Positions 47,536 through 57,919 of a DNA stretch of 64,000 nucleotides are shown here, in pieces; position 1 is the first letter of the stretch; every line of letters begins with the position of its first letter. Below the pieces are notes generated by a model. The model was not told the origin of the DNA. It saw only the letters and a program-made list of their open reading frames with translations, and did no database searches. This DNA is from Chitinimonas prasina (GTDB taxonomy: Bacteria > Pseudomonadota > Gammaproteobacteria > Burkholderiales > Chitinimonadaceae), in the NCBI RefSeq assembly GCF_030160395.1, contig NZ_BSOG01000001.1, forward strand, positions 772,117 through 836,116, given 5' to 3'. A program made the translations under genes and the position numbers.

Positions 47536-49428
47536 ATGCGCGTAGCTCCCTGTCCCTCTTGCGGTGCTCAAGTTGAGTTCCATTCTGCAGCCTCCATCAT
47601 GGCGGTCTGCGGCTTTTGCCGCAGCACCCTGGTGCGCCACGATGCCGACCTGGAAAACCTGGGCAAGATGGCCGAACTGGCCGAGGATCGCAGCCCTTTC
47701 AAACTACGGTTTCGCGGCAAATACCGTACTGTCGGATTCGAGCTGATAGGCCGCTTGCAGCTCAAGTATGAGCACGGCTACTGGAATGAATGGTACGCCC
47801 GCTTTGATGACGGCCGCCTGGGCTGGGTCTCTGAGGGCTCCGGCCTTTGCTATGTGACGTTTGAGCAGACAATCAAGACCCTGCTGCCCGAATTGACCGC
47901 GTTCAAGCCAGGCATGACGGCCAAGCTGGGGGGCAACGCCTATACCGTCAGCAATATCGAGCTGGCCCACTGTGTGGCTGCCGAGGGTGAGCTGCCGTTC
48001 CAGGCGACACCGGGCTATGAGGCGCCAGCGGTGGATCTGCGCTCGGAGACGGGCTTTGCCAGCCTCGACTACAGCGAATCTCCACCCAAGGTCTACCTGG
48101 GCAATGTGGCAACACTGGACGAGTTGATCGACCCTGCCGCCCCCACCGACACGCCCAAACCCACCCGCACCCAGGCTCGCGCCTTCAAGTGCAGCAGTTG
48201 CGGTGCGCCGCTGTCGGCCAGCGGGCCGGACATTCGTGCCGTTGGCTGTGGCCATTGTGGCGCGGTGGTCGATCCGAAAGATGCCAATCTGGCCATTATC
48301 AGCAAGAGCCACCCGTTCACATACCAGCCCAAGCTGGCAATGGGCGCACAGGGCAGGCTGCGAGGTCGCCGTTATACTGTCATCGGCTATCTGCGCCGCA
48401 GCACCCGCATCGATGGCCTCAGCTACTACTGGGACGAATACCTGCTGCACTCGACCGAAGTCGGCTATGTCTGGCTGACGGAGTCCGATGGCCATTGGAA
48501 TCTGGCCAAGCCGGTGACGCGCCAACCCGCACTCAAACCGGGCGCCCAGCCCATCGCCCGCTTTCTGGATCGCGACTACAAGCATTTCCAGCGCTGCCAG
48601 GCCGAGGTCATCCAGGTGCTGGGTGAATTCACCTGGAAGGTGCGGGTAGGCGAAACCAGTTCGGTGGATGACTATATCAGCCCGCCCTACCTGCTCTCGG
48701 CCGAATGGACCAAGCAGGAACTCAGCTGGACGATGTCGGAATACCTACCGGTGGCAGAAGTCGCCGCCGCCTTCAAACCCGCCAGACCCTTGCCGGAGCC
48801 GGTAGGGATAGCGCCCAACCAGCCCGCCCCCAGCAGCGGCAGCAGCCGCTACTGGGCGGGCTTTGCTGGCTTTGCCGCACTGGCGCTGCTACTGCAGTTT
48901 GTCTTTGTCACCCGCGCCTGGGAGAAACCCGTCTGGCAAGGGCAGCTGGACTTGCCGCTGGGCGAGGCCAAGGCCAACCTGACTACGCCGCCCATACGTA
49001 TTGAAGGCGAGCGCAATCTGGTGATCAAGCAGGATGCCAACCTCGATAACCGTTGGCTGTACTCGGATATCTCCCTAGTCAACAGCAAGACCGGCGAGAC
49101 TTTCCGCCTGGGCCGCGAAGTCAGCTACTACCATGGCAGCGACTCGGACGGCAGCTGGAGCGAAGGCAGCAGCGACGATGAGGCCTTGATCAGCGATGTG
49201 CCTGCTGGCGACTATGTACTGGAAGTGGAAGTCGAAACCGAGCCAGGCAAACCCGAACTGAGCAACCGTATCCAGCTGGTGCGCGATGTCCCGATCTGGA
49301 GCAATTTCTGGATGCTGTTGCTGCTGCTCTTGGTTGCTCCCCTGCTTGCCTGGTTCCGCAGCCATAGCTTCGAATCACAGCGCTGGGCACAGAGTGACTA
49401 CGCATCGGGGCAAGCGGACGATGATTAA
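47536..49428 (+). CDS. DUF4178 membrane protein with zinc ribbons
   Basis: A 630-residue protein. It opens with a zinc ribbon (CPSCG, CGFC, residues 6-28), then a DUF4178 domain (YRTVGFELIGRLQLKYEHG ... WNEWYARFDDG), a second ribbon (CSSCG, CGHCG at about 219-243) and a second DUF4178 domain (YTVIGYLRRSTRIDG). A membrane helix (about 438-458), a beta-rich region of about 125 residues, and a final helix (about 592-612) follow. It is the first gene of the polyamine-linked operon. DUF4178 has no known activity; domains before the helix are probably cytoplasmic and the last one periplasmic. Confidence 0.85.
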   Translation: MRVAPCPSCGAQVEFHSAASIMAVCGFCRSTLVRHDADLENLGKMAELAEDRSPFKLRFRGKYRTVGFELIGRLQLKYEHGYWNEWYARFDDGRLGWVSEGSGLCYVTFEQTIKTLLPELTAFKPGMTAKLGGNAYTVSNIELAHCVAAEGELPFQATPGYEAPAVDLRSETGFASLDYSESPPKVYLGNVATLDELIDPAAPTDTPKPTRTQARAFKCSSCGAPLSASGPDIRAVGCGHCGAVVDPKDANLAIISKSHPFTYQPKLAMGAQGRLRGRRYTVIGYLRRSTRIDGLSYYWDEYLLHSTEVGYVWLTESDGHWNLAKPVTRQPALKPGAQPIARFLDRDYKHFQRCQAEVIQVLGEFTWKVRVGETSSVDDYISPPYLLSAEWTKQELSWTMSEYLPVAEVAAAFKPARPLPEPVGIAPNQPAPSSGSSRYWAGFAGFAALALLLQFVFVTRAWEKPVWQGQLDLPLGEAKANLTTPPIRIEGERNLVIKQDANLDNRWLYSDISLVNSKTGETFRLGREVSYYHGSDSDGSWSEGSSDDEALISDVPAGDYVLEVEVETEPGKPELSNRIQLVRDVPIWSNFWMLLLLLLVAPLLAWFRSHSFESQRWAQSDYASGQADDD

Positions 49429-49442
49429 CGCACGCTCCAGAC

Positions 49443-49610
49443 ATGGTCCATCGCTCCGATCACTACTGGAACGCCAGCCCGGCTATTCGACTGTTGAAAG
49501 GTGTAACAATCTGTAGCAGTGCCTGGCTCATGCTCCTCGCCCTGCTGGCGATACCATGGGCGTACTGGGGATGGTTGAGACGCCGGGACAGATACAACCG
49601 TTACTTCTGA
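49443..49610 (+). CDS. Small membrane protein, 55 residues
   Basis: A 55-codon frame starting 14 bases after the DUF4178 stop: MVHRSDHYWNASPAIRLLKG, then a hydrophobic helix (about 21-42) with Trp-rich end (IPWAYWGWL) and a basic tail RRRDRYNRYF. The single membrane span with positive-inside C-terminus is typical of real small membrane proteins. Same strand and tight spacing within the operon. No homologue recognised. Confidence 0.6.
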   Translation: MVHRSDHYWNASPAIRLLKGVTICSSAWLMLLALLAIPWAYWGWLRRRDRYNRYF

Positions 49611-49632
49611 CCCGCTAGCACAGGAAAGCATC

Positions 49633-49782
49633 ATGTTTCGCATGTATCTGGTGGCCGCCAGCCTGGCCACCGCATTATTCGGTTACGGGCAGTACAAAGG
49701 ACAGCCGCTGTTCGGTGACGACACCGAGACGCGTGAACGCAGCGGGTCGGTCTCATCAGGCGGCCGGCTTTATCATAAATAA
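49633..49782 (+). CDS. Small exported or membrane protein, 49 residues
   Basis: A 49-codon frame with a strong ribosome-binding site (AGGAAAG, 5 bases spacing). Hydrophobic N-terminus MFRMYLVAASLATALFGYG, then a polar acidic stretch and Ser/Gly-rich tail ending GGRLYHK. It lies between the 55-residue protein and the DUF350 gene, whose start follows 14 bases after its stop. Probably a membrane-anchored component of the same system; unknown family. Confidence 0.65.
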   Translation: MFRMYLVAASLATALFGYGQYKGQPLFGDDTETRERSGSVSSGGRLYHK

Positions 49783-49796
49783 GTGGAGTCACACCC

Positions 49797-50009
49797 ATGG
49801 ATATACTCAAGCTCGATTACATACTGGCCTCCCTGATCTATTCCCTGCTCGGCGTGGCCGTGTTCTGGGTGGCCTTTATCATCATCGACAAGATCACACC
49901 CTACGACCTGTGGAAGAATCTGGTGGAGGAGCGCAACCAGGCCCTGGCTACCGTGGTGGGCGCTATGTGTCTGGGCATTGCCATCATTGTCGCCTCCGCA
50001 ATCCATTAA
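49797..50009 (+). CDS. DUF350 small membrane protein
   Basis: A 70-residue protein with two hydrophobic helices (LIYSLLGVAVFWVAFIIID and ALATVVGAMCLGIAIIVA) joined by a polar loop with KITPYDLW. This matches half of a DUF350/YjfL protein, which normally has two such repeats. DUF350 proteins accompany polyamine and PspA-like genes in other bacteria. A GTGGAG signal precedes the ATG. Confidence 0.8.
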   Translation: MDILKLDYILASLIYSLLGVAVFWVAFIIIDKITPYDLWKNLVEERNQALATVVGAMCLGIAIIVASAIH

Positions 50010-50265
50010 GCGCCGCCAGTAAACACCGCTGGTGCCGTGGCGCCAGCGGTGCCCACGTACCGCCCCTTGCGAGCCTGGCCACCCGGCGCAACGGGCTACC
50101 CCGCCACCAAGCGACAGGCAGGTAGGCGACACAGCCGTAACCCAGGCAGTGGCCCACCCCTGCAGCCTCATTGTCAGGAGTTGAACGCCGTCACCGTCCC
50201 ACGATAGCGCACGCCCGGCTATCGTATGCCACACCGCAGCCTCCCTTCGCCTATACCACCAAGCC
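50010..50265 (+). other. Gap inside the polyamine operon with a hairpin
   Basis: The 256-base gap before the spermidine synthase gene contains CACCGCTGG / CCAGCGGTG (50024-50051), a perfect 9-bp inverted repeat with a ten-base loop and no T-run. A second inverted pair GATAGC / GCTATC lies about 45 bases before the next start. No small gene seen. Confidence 0.35.
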
Positions 50266-51765
50266 ATGCCCTACGCCCTGCTGTTCTCCGTTTTTGTCGT
50301 CGCCGCCTGCGGACTGGCCTACGAGCTGGTCGCGGCTGCGCTGTCCAGCTACCTGGTCGGCGATTCCGTCACCCAGTTCTCCACCGTCATCGGTGTCTAC
50401 CTATCAGCCATGGGTGTGGGCTCCTGGCTGTCGCGCTATTTCCAGCGCGATCTGATCGGCAGTTTTATCCGCATAGAACTGGCCGTGGGCTTGTTGGGCG
50501 GCTTTTCGGCGGCCGCCCTGTTCTTTGCCTTCACCTGGCTGAGCGGCCCTTTCCTGCTGCTGCTCTACCTGCTGGTCTTTGTCATCGGCATGCTGGTGGG
50601 GCTGGAGATTCCCTTGGTGATGCGCCTGCTGGAGCATCGCCTGCAGTTCAAGGATCTGGTCTCGCGGGTGCTGAGCATAGACTATCTAGGTGCATTGGCC
50701 GTCTCCCTGCTGTTCCCGCTGTGGCTGGCCCCCAAGCTGGGCATGGTACGCACGGCCCTGCTGTTTGGCCTGCTCAATGTGCTGGTGGCCCTATGGACCA
50801 CCTGGCTGTTCCGCCATGAACTGGTCAGCCGCCGGGTGCTCTGGCTGCAGGGTGGATCTGCCCTGGTGCTGATCGTGGCCGGCTTCGCCGCCGCCGACAG
50901 GCTCAGCAGCATTGCCGAAACGGCCTTGTATGAAGACCGTATCGTGCTGGCCGAAAGCACGCCTTACCAGCGTATCGTACTGACTCGCTGGCGCGATGAC
51001 GTACGGCTGTTCCTCAACAACAATCTGCAGTTCAGCGCCCGCGACGAATATCGCTACCACGAGGCGCTGATCCACCCTGGCTTGGCCAGCCTGCCCTGGG
51101 CCAAACGGGTACTGGTACTGGGCGGTGGCGATGGCCTGGCCATACGCGAGATCCTGCGCTATCCGCAGGTGGAATCCGTCACCCTGGTAGAGCTGGATCC
51201 CGCCATGCCCGCCCTGTTCAAGCAACATCCTGCGCTGCGAGGGTTGAATGGCGATGCGCTCAACTCGCCACGGGTACGTATCATCAACACCGATGCCTTC
51301 CGCTGGCTGGAAAGCCAGGCCAATGCCTACGACTTTATCGTGGTGGATTTCCCCGATCCGACCAATTTCGCCGTCGGCAAACTCTATACCAACACCTTCT
51401 ATCGCATGGCGGAGCGGGCCTTGAGTGCACGCGGCCGCATGGTGGTGCAATCCACATCGCCCCTGTATGCGCGGCAAAGCTACTGGACCGTGGTGCAGAC
51501 GATAGAGAGTGTAGGCCTGCAGACCCGCCCCTACCACGCCCTGGTTCCCAGCTTCGGCGAGTGGGGTTTCATCCTGGCAGGGCGCGAGCCCTACACCCCA
51601 CCCCAACGGCTACCCACCGGCCTGCGCTTTATCAACGCAGATACCATACCCGGCCTGTTCAACTTTCCTCCCGACATGGACCGCACCCCGGCCGAAGTCA
51701 ACCGCCTCAACAACCAGCTGCTGGTGCGTACCTTCGAGCAGGAGTGGAAGCAGGTGCAGCGATGA
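50266..51765 (+). CDS. speE: Membrane-embedded spermidine synthase (aminopropyltransferase)
   Basis: A 499-residue fusion: about seven membrane helices (1-205) then a spermidine synthase domain (about 210-490). The latter has the YQRIVLT entry, the decarboxylated-SAM binding loop LGGGDGLAIREIL (285-297), VELDPAM and DFPDPTN (catalytic Asp region, about 361), and TSPLYA. It would transfer aminopropyl groups from decarboxylated SAM to an amine. Coupled by ATGA to the flavoenzyme gene. The membrane domain suggests a lipid, envelope or periplasmic acceptor or export, but this is inference. Confidence 0.92.
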   Translation: MPYALLFSVFVVAACGLAYELVAAALSSYLVGDSVTQFSTVIGVYLSAMGVGSWLSRYFQRDLIGSFIRIELAVGLLGGFSAAALFFAFTWLSGPFLLLLYLLVFVIGMLVGLEIPLVMRLLEHRLQFKDLVSRVLSIDYLGALAVSLLFPLWLAPKLGMVRTALLFGLLNVLVALWTTWLFRHELVSRRVLWLQGGSALVLIVAGFAAADRLSSIAETALYEDRIVLAESTPYQRIVLTRWRDDVRLFLNNNLQFSARDEYRYHEALIHPGLASLPWAKRVLVLGGGDGLAIREILRYPQVESVTLVELDPAMPALFKQHPALRGLNGDALNSPRVRIINTDAFRWLESQANAYDFIVVDFPDPTNFAVGKLYTNTFYRMAERALSARGRMVVQSTSPLYARQSYWTVVQTIESVGLQTRPYHALVPSFGEWGFILAGREPYTPPQRLPTGLRFINADTIPGLFNFPPDMDRTPAEVNRLNNQLLVRTFEQEWKQVQR

Positions 51766-53378
51766 AGCGGCGGGATTTCCTGCGGGCCGGCTCGCTAGCA
51801 GCTGGCAGCCTGGGGCTGGCTGGCTGCAGCCGCACGCCCCCACCCGGCCTGCCGCCTGGACAGTTGCTGGGACCATCGCAGGCGCTGGGGCACAGGCTGC
51901 GTGACGGCACCGGCTTTCCTGCTGCCAGCGAAACCCGCAAGGTGGAAGCCCTGATAATAGGTGGCGGCATGGCCGGCCTCAGCTGCGGCTGGTGGCTCAA
52001 GCGCCAGGGCCATGCCAGTTTCGCCGTGCTGGAACTGGAGAACGAAGCCGGCGGCAATGCCCGGAGTGGCAGCAACCCCATATCGGCCTACCCCTGGGGC
52101 GCCCACTACCTGCCATTGCCTGGGCCAGAGGCACCTGAACTGCGCTTGATGCTGGCCGAGTTCGGTGCGCTCAAGGGCGACCCGCATGCCTTGCGGCCGG
52201 AGTACGAGGAGCGCTATCTGTGTTTCGCCCCGCAAGAGCGCCTGCATATCCACGGCGCCTGGCAGGAGGGTCTGCTGCCGCAGTTCGGTATTGCCCAGGC
52301 CGAGCGCCATCAACAACAGCGTTTCGTCGAGCAAATAGCCAGCATGAAGGCCACCCTGGACGGCCGCGGTCGTCCTGCATTTGCCACGCCCAGCGCACGC
52401 GGCGGCTCGCCTACCGCTGCGCTGGCCGGCATCAGCATGGCCGACTGGCTGCAGCAGCAAGGCTACGATGCGCCCAGCCTGCACTGGTGGGTGAACTACG
52501 GTTGCCGTGACGACTACGGTACCGATTATCGCCAAACCTCGGCCTGGGCCGGCCTGCACTACCACGCCGGCCGGCACGGCCAGGCCAGCAATGCCGACAG
52601 CGACGACGTACTGACCTGGCCGGAGGGAAATAGCTGGCTGACACGGCGCATGGCCCAGGGCCTGGGTGATGCGCTACAGCCCAATGCCATGGCCTGGCAG
52701 ATCGAACAGACGGCGCAGGGCTGCAGCGTGCTGGTCTATCTGGCGCAGGAGAATCGCAGTGTGCGCTACCTGGCCGACAAGCTGGTGTGGGCCGCACCGG
52801 CCGGCTTTCTAGCCCATGTCATGCCCAGCTTGCCGCCGCCCTGGCAAACCGCCATGGCGCAACTGAGCTATGCGCCCTGGTTGGTCGCCAACCTGAGCTT
52901 GCGTGCTCCGCCCGCCGAGCGGGGGCAACAGCCGCTGTGCTGGGACAATGTCCTGTATGGCGCTGCCGGGCTGGGCTATGTGGTGGCCAACCATCAATCC
53001 CTGCAGCTGCATGATCAGGGCTGTGTCCTGAGCTACTATCGCCCACTCACCGAGGCCACGCCTGCCGCCGGCCGCAAGCTGCTGCAAACCGCCCCCCACG
53101 CATACTGGGCGCGCAGCATTCTGGCCGAACTGGGGCGAGTGCACCCCGACCTGCCGGGCCTGACCGAGCAACTCGATGTCTGGCGCTGGGGCCACGCCAT
53201 GCTGCGCCCCACCCCCAGCCTGTTCAGCAGTGATGCCCTGCCGCGCCTGCGGCAGCCACAAGGCCGTATCATGCTGGCACACAGTGATCTCAGCGGTTTT
53301 TCGCTGGCCGAGGAAGCCCATTACTGGGGTGTGCGCGCAGCACGCTGGTTGCTGGACCACAAGGATGAATTCGCATGA
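51762..53378 (+). CDS. Tat-exported lipoprotein FAD-dependent amine oxidase-like enzyme
   Basis: A 538-residue flavoenzyme. The N-terminus has a twin-arginine motif (RRDFLRAG) and a lipobox LAGC (Cys at 20), so it is probably exported folded and lipid-anchored. The FAD-binding Rossmann loop is IIGGGMAGLSCGWWL, followed by the GG-rich LELENEAGGNARS segment of the amine oxidase superfamily. The ending ELGRVHPDLPGL through LSGFSLAEEAHYWGVRAA matches the FAD-interacting C-terminus. Its place between aminopropyltransferase and SpeD suggests a polyamine-derived substrate. Confidence 0.85.
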   Translation: MKRRDFLRAGSLAAGSLGLAGCSRTPPPGLPPGQLLGPSQALGHRLRDGTGFPAASETRKVEALIIGGGMAGLSCGWWLKRQGHASFAVLELENEAGGNARSGSNPISAYPWGAHYLPLPGPEAPELRLMLAEFGALKGDPHALRPEYEERYLCFAPQERLHIHGAWQEGLLPQFGIAQAERHQQQRFVEQIASMKATLDGRGRPAFATPSARGGSPTAALAGISMADWLQQQGYDAPSLHWWVNYGCRDDYGTDYRQTSAWAGLHYHAGRHGQASNADSDDVLTWPEGNSWLTRRMAQGLGDALQPNAMAWQIEQTAQGCSVLVYLAQENRSVRYLADKLVWAAPAGFLAHVMPSLPPPWQTAMAQLSYAPWLVANLSLRAPPAERGQQPLCWDNVLYGAAGLGYVVANHQSLQLHDQGCVLSYYRPLTEATPAAGRKLLQTAPHAYWARSILAELGRVHPDLPGLTEQLDVWRWGHAMLRPTPSLFSSDALPRLRQPQGRIMLAHSDLSGFSLAEEAHYWGVRAARWLLDHKDEFA

Positions 53379-53764
53379 ACGGCCTGCATCTCACCGCCGA
53401 CCTGTATGACTGCCAGCAACCGTCCCTGCTGACCGACGAAGCCGCGCTGCAGCAGCTATGCCTGAGCCAGGTCGAGCTGGCCGGCCTCAAGGCAGTATCC
53501 GCCTGCTGGCATCAATTCCCCGCCAGCGAGGCTGGCCCAGGCGGCATCACCGGCGTGGTGCTGCTGGCCGAATCGCATCTGGCCCTGCATACCTGGCCGG
53601 AGCGTAGCGGCGTGACGCTGGACGTATATGTCTGCAACTTCGGCGCCGACAACAGCAATAAAGCCGAATCCTTACTGGCAGCCTTGCTGGCAGCCTTTGA
53701 GCCACGACAGCAGCAGCTGGGCCGCCTGCAGCGCGGCGATGCAACCACCGATCACGCTATCTAG
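53375..53764 (+). CDS. speD: S-adenosylmethionine decarboxylase proenzyme
   Basis: A 129-residue bacterial-type SpeD. The self-cleavage site is in LLAESHLALHTWPE: chain cut between Glu66 and Ser67, Ser67 becoming the pyruvoyl cofactor, with His72 and the later Cys (VYVCNFG). It makes decarboxylated SAM for the preceding aminopropyltransferase. Start overlaps the flavoenzyme stop by ATGA. Last gene of the operon; terminator follows at once. Confidence 0.93.
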   Translation: MNGLHLTADLYDCQQPSLLTDEAALQQLCLSQVELAGLKAVSACWHQFPASEAGPGGITGVVLLAESHLALHTWPERSGVTLDVYVCNFGADNSNKAESLLAALLAAFEPRQQQLGRLQRGDATTDHAI

Positions 53765-53767
53765 ACA

Positions 53768-53802
53768 AAGTAAAACGGGGCAATCACTGCCCCGTTTTAC
53801 TT
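53768..53802. terminator. Bidirectional terminator after speD
   Basis: Perfect 15-bp stem AAGTAAAACGGGGCA / TGCCCCGTTTTACTT with a five-base loop, between convergent speD and the M28 peptidase gene. Confidence 0.88.
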
Positions 53803-53838
53803 GCTTCCCAGCATCTGCGCCAGGTCGGCGAAGCCCTC

Positions 53839-55392
53839 TTACTGCTGGGCCCGATACGTCACCTTCAGATTGAAGGTCGATGCCGCATAACCGTTCACCA
53901 TGACATAGACGTCGCCATTGGCCGTGACCGCCACGCTGCAGCTCTCGGCCGAACCGGACTTGTAAGGCCGGCAGTCATAGCTGCTGGTGGTGGGCGCAGC
54001 ACCCTTGCGCACATACAGGTCGGCGTCACCAGTGCCGGTAAGGTCGGCCTTGAAGGTCGTGCCACCGGCCACCTTGAACGGACCGTAGTTGGCCTTCTGG
54101 CCCCTGGCCAGGGTGCCGGAGAAGTTCTCCACGGTGTCGCCAGGTACTGGGTCGGACGGACCATCGCTACCCAGTTCCACCGCGAAGGCGGCAGCCAGCC
54201 TGGCGAACTTGAGCGCATGTTGCGCCTGGTTGCCCATGTTGGCATAGGTATCGTTGGCCGTGTGGATGCGCGGATTGGACTGGCTGAAGGTCGCCTCGAA
54301 CGGCAAGGAGGCGGCAAAACCCTGGCCGGTCCAGGAGGCGTGGTCCGAACAGCCATAGCCACACTTGTCGTAGCCCAGCTTCAGCGTGGGCAGATAGGTG
54401 GTGACCAGGTTGCCGATAAAGGTGTTCTGCTGGCTGTCGGTGTAGTCGGTATAGATATAGATGTCGTTGACCGAGCCCTTGTAGTTGGTCATGTCCAACT
54501 GCATGACACCCACCACATTGACGTTGTCGGTCTTGAACTTCCTGGCGATATCCTGCGAACCGCGCAGGCCAACCTCCTCTGCCGCATAGCCCATGAATTT
54601 GATGGTGCGGCGTGGCTTGTAGCCGCTGCTGATCATTACCCGAGCGGCCTCGGTGAGACTGGCGATGCCGGAGGCATCATCGTCGGCGCCGGGTGCACGG
54701 GTGTTTTCACCGGTGCTGCCCACGGTGGAATCCAGGTGGCCGCCCAGCACCACGACTTCGCTGGCATTGTCGGTACCCCGGATGGTCAGGATCACCGACT
54801 TCTGTGGCCAGCTGGCATGGCTGAACTGTTCCACCGTCACATCGCTGCGGCCGGCTGCCAGTTGCTGCCAGCGTTGCAGCAGCCAGTTGGAAGCTGCGAC
54901 ACCGTGGCTGGTGGTGTAATAGCGGTTGGTGAAGGCGGCCAGGTCGTTGATGGTGCCCGCGATATTGCTGTCCTGCAGTTGCGGCAGCAGCGGGTTGACC
55001 GTGGTCTGGTTGTCGATCACATAGCTGGGGCGGCTGGCCATGGCCACTGCGGGAGGCGGCTGCAGTGCTGCGATGGCAGCGGCGCGGCTGGGATGGGCCA
55101 TATAGCCACCGCAGCGACGCAGCTCGTGGTGCACGGCCTCGCTCAAGCCACCCAGCAGCCCTTCATCCACTTCCACGGCATAGGCGCGCTCCAGCCCTAC
55201 GGCCCGGCCCAGGCCGGCACTGGCAGGCTGGACGCGGCTCTCGCCGGCCACCACCTGTGGTGCCAGCTTCTTCAGCTGTACATAGGCCGCATCGCCCACC
55301 GTAATCCAAACCTTCTTGCCGCTAGGGGCGCTATCGGCCCAGGCCGTCAGGCACAGGCCCGCCAACAGCAACGGCATGATCTTCTTTTGCAT
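53839..55392 (-). CDS. Secreted M28-family zinc aminopeptidase with PPC domain
   Basis: A 517-residue exported aminopeptidase similar to the Vibrio/Aeromonas leucyl aminopeptidases. An AGGAG signal precedes the ATG; the signal peptide ends LTAWADS. The M28 domain has the metal ligands in LGGHLDST, DDDASG, AEEVGLRG, the Asp in MQLDMTNY and the last His in CSDHASW. A C-terminal PPC domain (about 410-517, GDADLYVRKG) follows and is usually removed on maturation. Likely T2SS substrate. It lies downstream of the M4 gene, with a terminator between them. Confidence 0.93.
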   Translation of the reverse strand: MQKKIMPLLLAGLCLTAWADSAPSGKKVWITVGDAAYVQLKKLAPQVVAGESRVQPASAGLGRAVGLERAYAVEVDEGLLGGLSEAVHHELRRCGGYMAHPSRAAAIAALQPPPAVAMASRPSYVIDNQTTVNPLLPQLQDSNIAGTINDLAAFTNRYYTTSHGVAASNWLLQRWQQLAAGRSDVTVEQFSHASWPQKSVILTIRGTDNASEVVVLGGHLDSTVGSTGENTRAPGADDDASGIASLTEAARVMISSGYKPRRTIKFMGYAAEEVGLRGSQDIARKFKTDNVNVVGVMQLDMTNYKGSVNDIYIYTDYTDSQQNTFIGNLVTTYLPTLKLGYDKCGYGCSDHASWTGQGFAASLPFEATFSQSNPRIHTANDTYANMGNQAQHALKFARLAAAFAVELGSDGPSDPVPGDTVENFSGTLARGQKANYGPFKVAGGTTFKADLTGTGDADLYVRKGAAPTTSSYDCRPYKSGSAESCSVAVTANGDVYVMVNGYAASTFNLKVTYRAQQ

Positions 55393-55445
55393 GGTGTTAC
55401 TCCTTGGTCCATCTGGCAGATGGCTTGTTCGGTCACTCATGGAAA

Positions 55446-55471
55446 AACCCCGCACCTTGCGGTGCGGGGTT
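55446..55471 (-). terminator. Intrinsic terminator of the M4 protease gene
   Basis: Stem AACCCCGCACC / GGTGCGGGGTT with a four-base loop and a T-run on the minus strand. Confidence 0.88.
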
Positions 55472-55481
55472 CAGGAACGGC

Positions 55482-57323
<1,842 letters not shown>

Positions 57324-57431
57324 TCAGTTTCCATGGGGACCATTCCCCAAAAACTGACCTGTTTGCCGTCGATAGTCGGCCAACAGGTCCCCCGTGCACC
57401 CTGCCGATAGGTAAGGCGCTACGTTGCTGGC

Positions 57432-57487
57432 AGCCACCCCTTGGGAGGGTGGCTGATCCGTCCTGGTGCCCGCCCGGCAAGCGGGCA
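57432..57487 (-). promoter_or_regulatory. Two tandem hairpins in the M4 protease leader
   Basis: AGCCACCC / GGGTGGCT (57432-57454) and TGCCCGC / GCGGGCA (57467-57487), both perfect, lie 130-180 bases upstream of the M4 start. They could influence leader stability or attenuation. Confidence 0.35.
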
Positions 57488-57801
57488 GGCGGAATCTACT
57501 GGGCCGTGCTGCGCACATCAGGGCAGCCGGTTCAGGTGCAAACTGCAATCAGCAGGGGAGAGATGTGGCCGGGTGTGTACGCACCGGTCACCGGGCATCT
57601 GCCACCCCCTGGCAACAGGTGGTGTGACAGCACCCTCGGCATCCCGGTGGAGCGTATCCCCAGGCGGCCTTTTTTCTTGTAGACCTACTGGGTAGTAGTA
57701 GATGGAATGGGCGGAATCAAAATGCCAACGTCATCAAGCCGACGAACGGTAGGCCATGACTTGTCTACGCAACAAGGATGTAAGCGATTTTTAACCGTAT
57801 C

Positions 57802-57913
57802 GTCTTGTACATGACACAAGCACGAGGCACTGGCCAAGCGCGCCAGATATAGACTTACCCTAGCTGGGTAAGTCATGTATGGGGTATTGAATCCCACAAG
57901 TCATGTACAAGAC
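57802..57913. repeat. Nested inverted repeats
   Basis: GTCTTGTACATGAC (57802-57815) and its exact reverse complement (57900-57913) enclose a second perfect inverted repeat GACTTACCC / GGGTAAGTC (57852-57874). Confidence 0.65.
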
Positions 57914-57919
57914 AAAATT

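Noticed and set aside
57685-57897. 70-codon open frame upstream of the M4 protease
   Set aside because: Lies in the inverted-repeat region and has no supporting signal.
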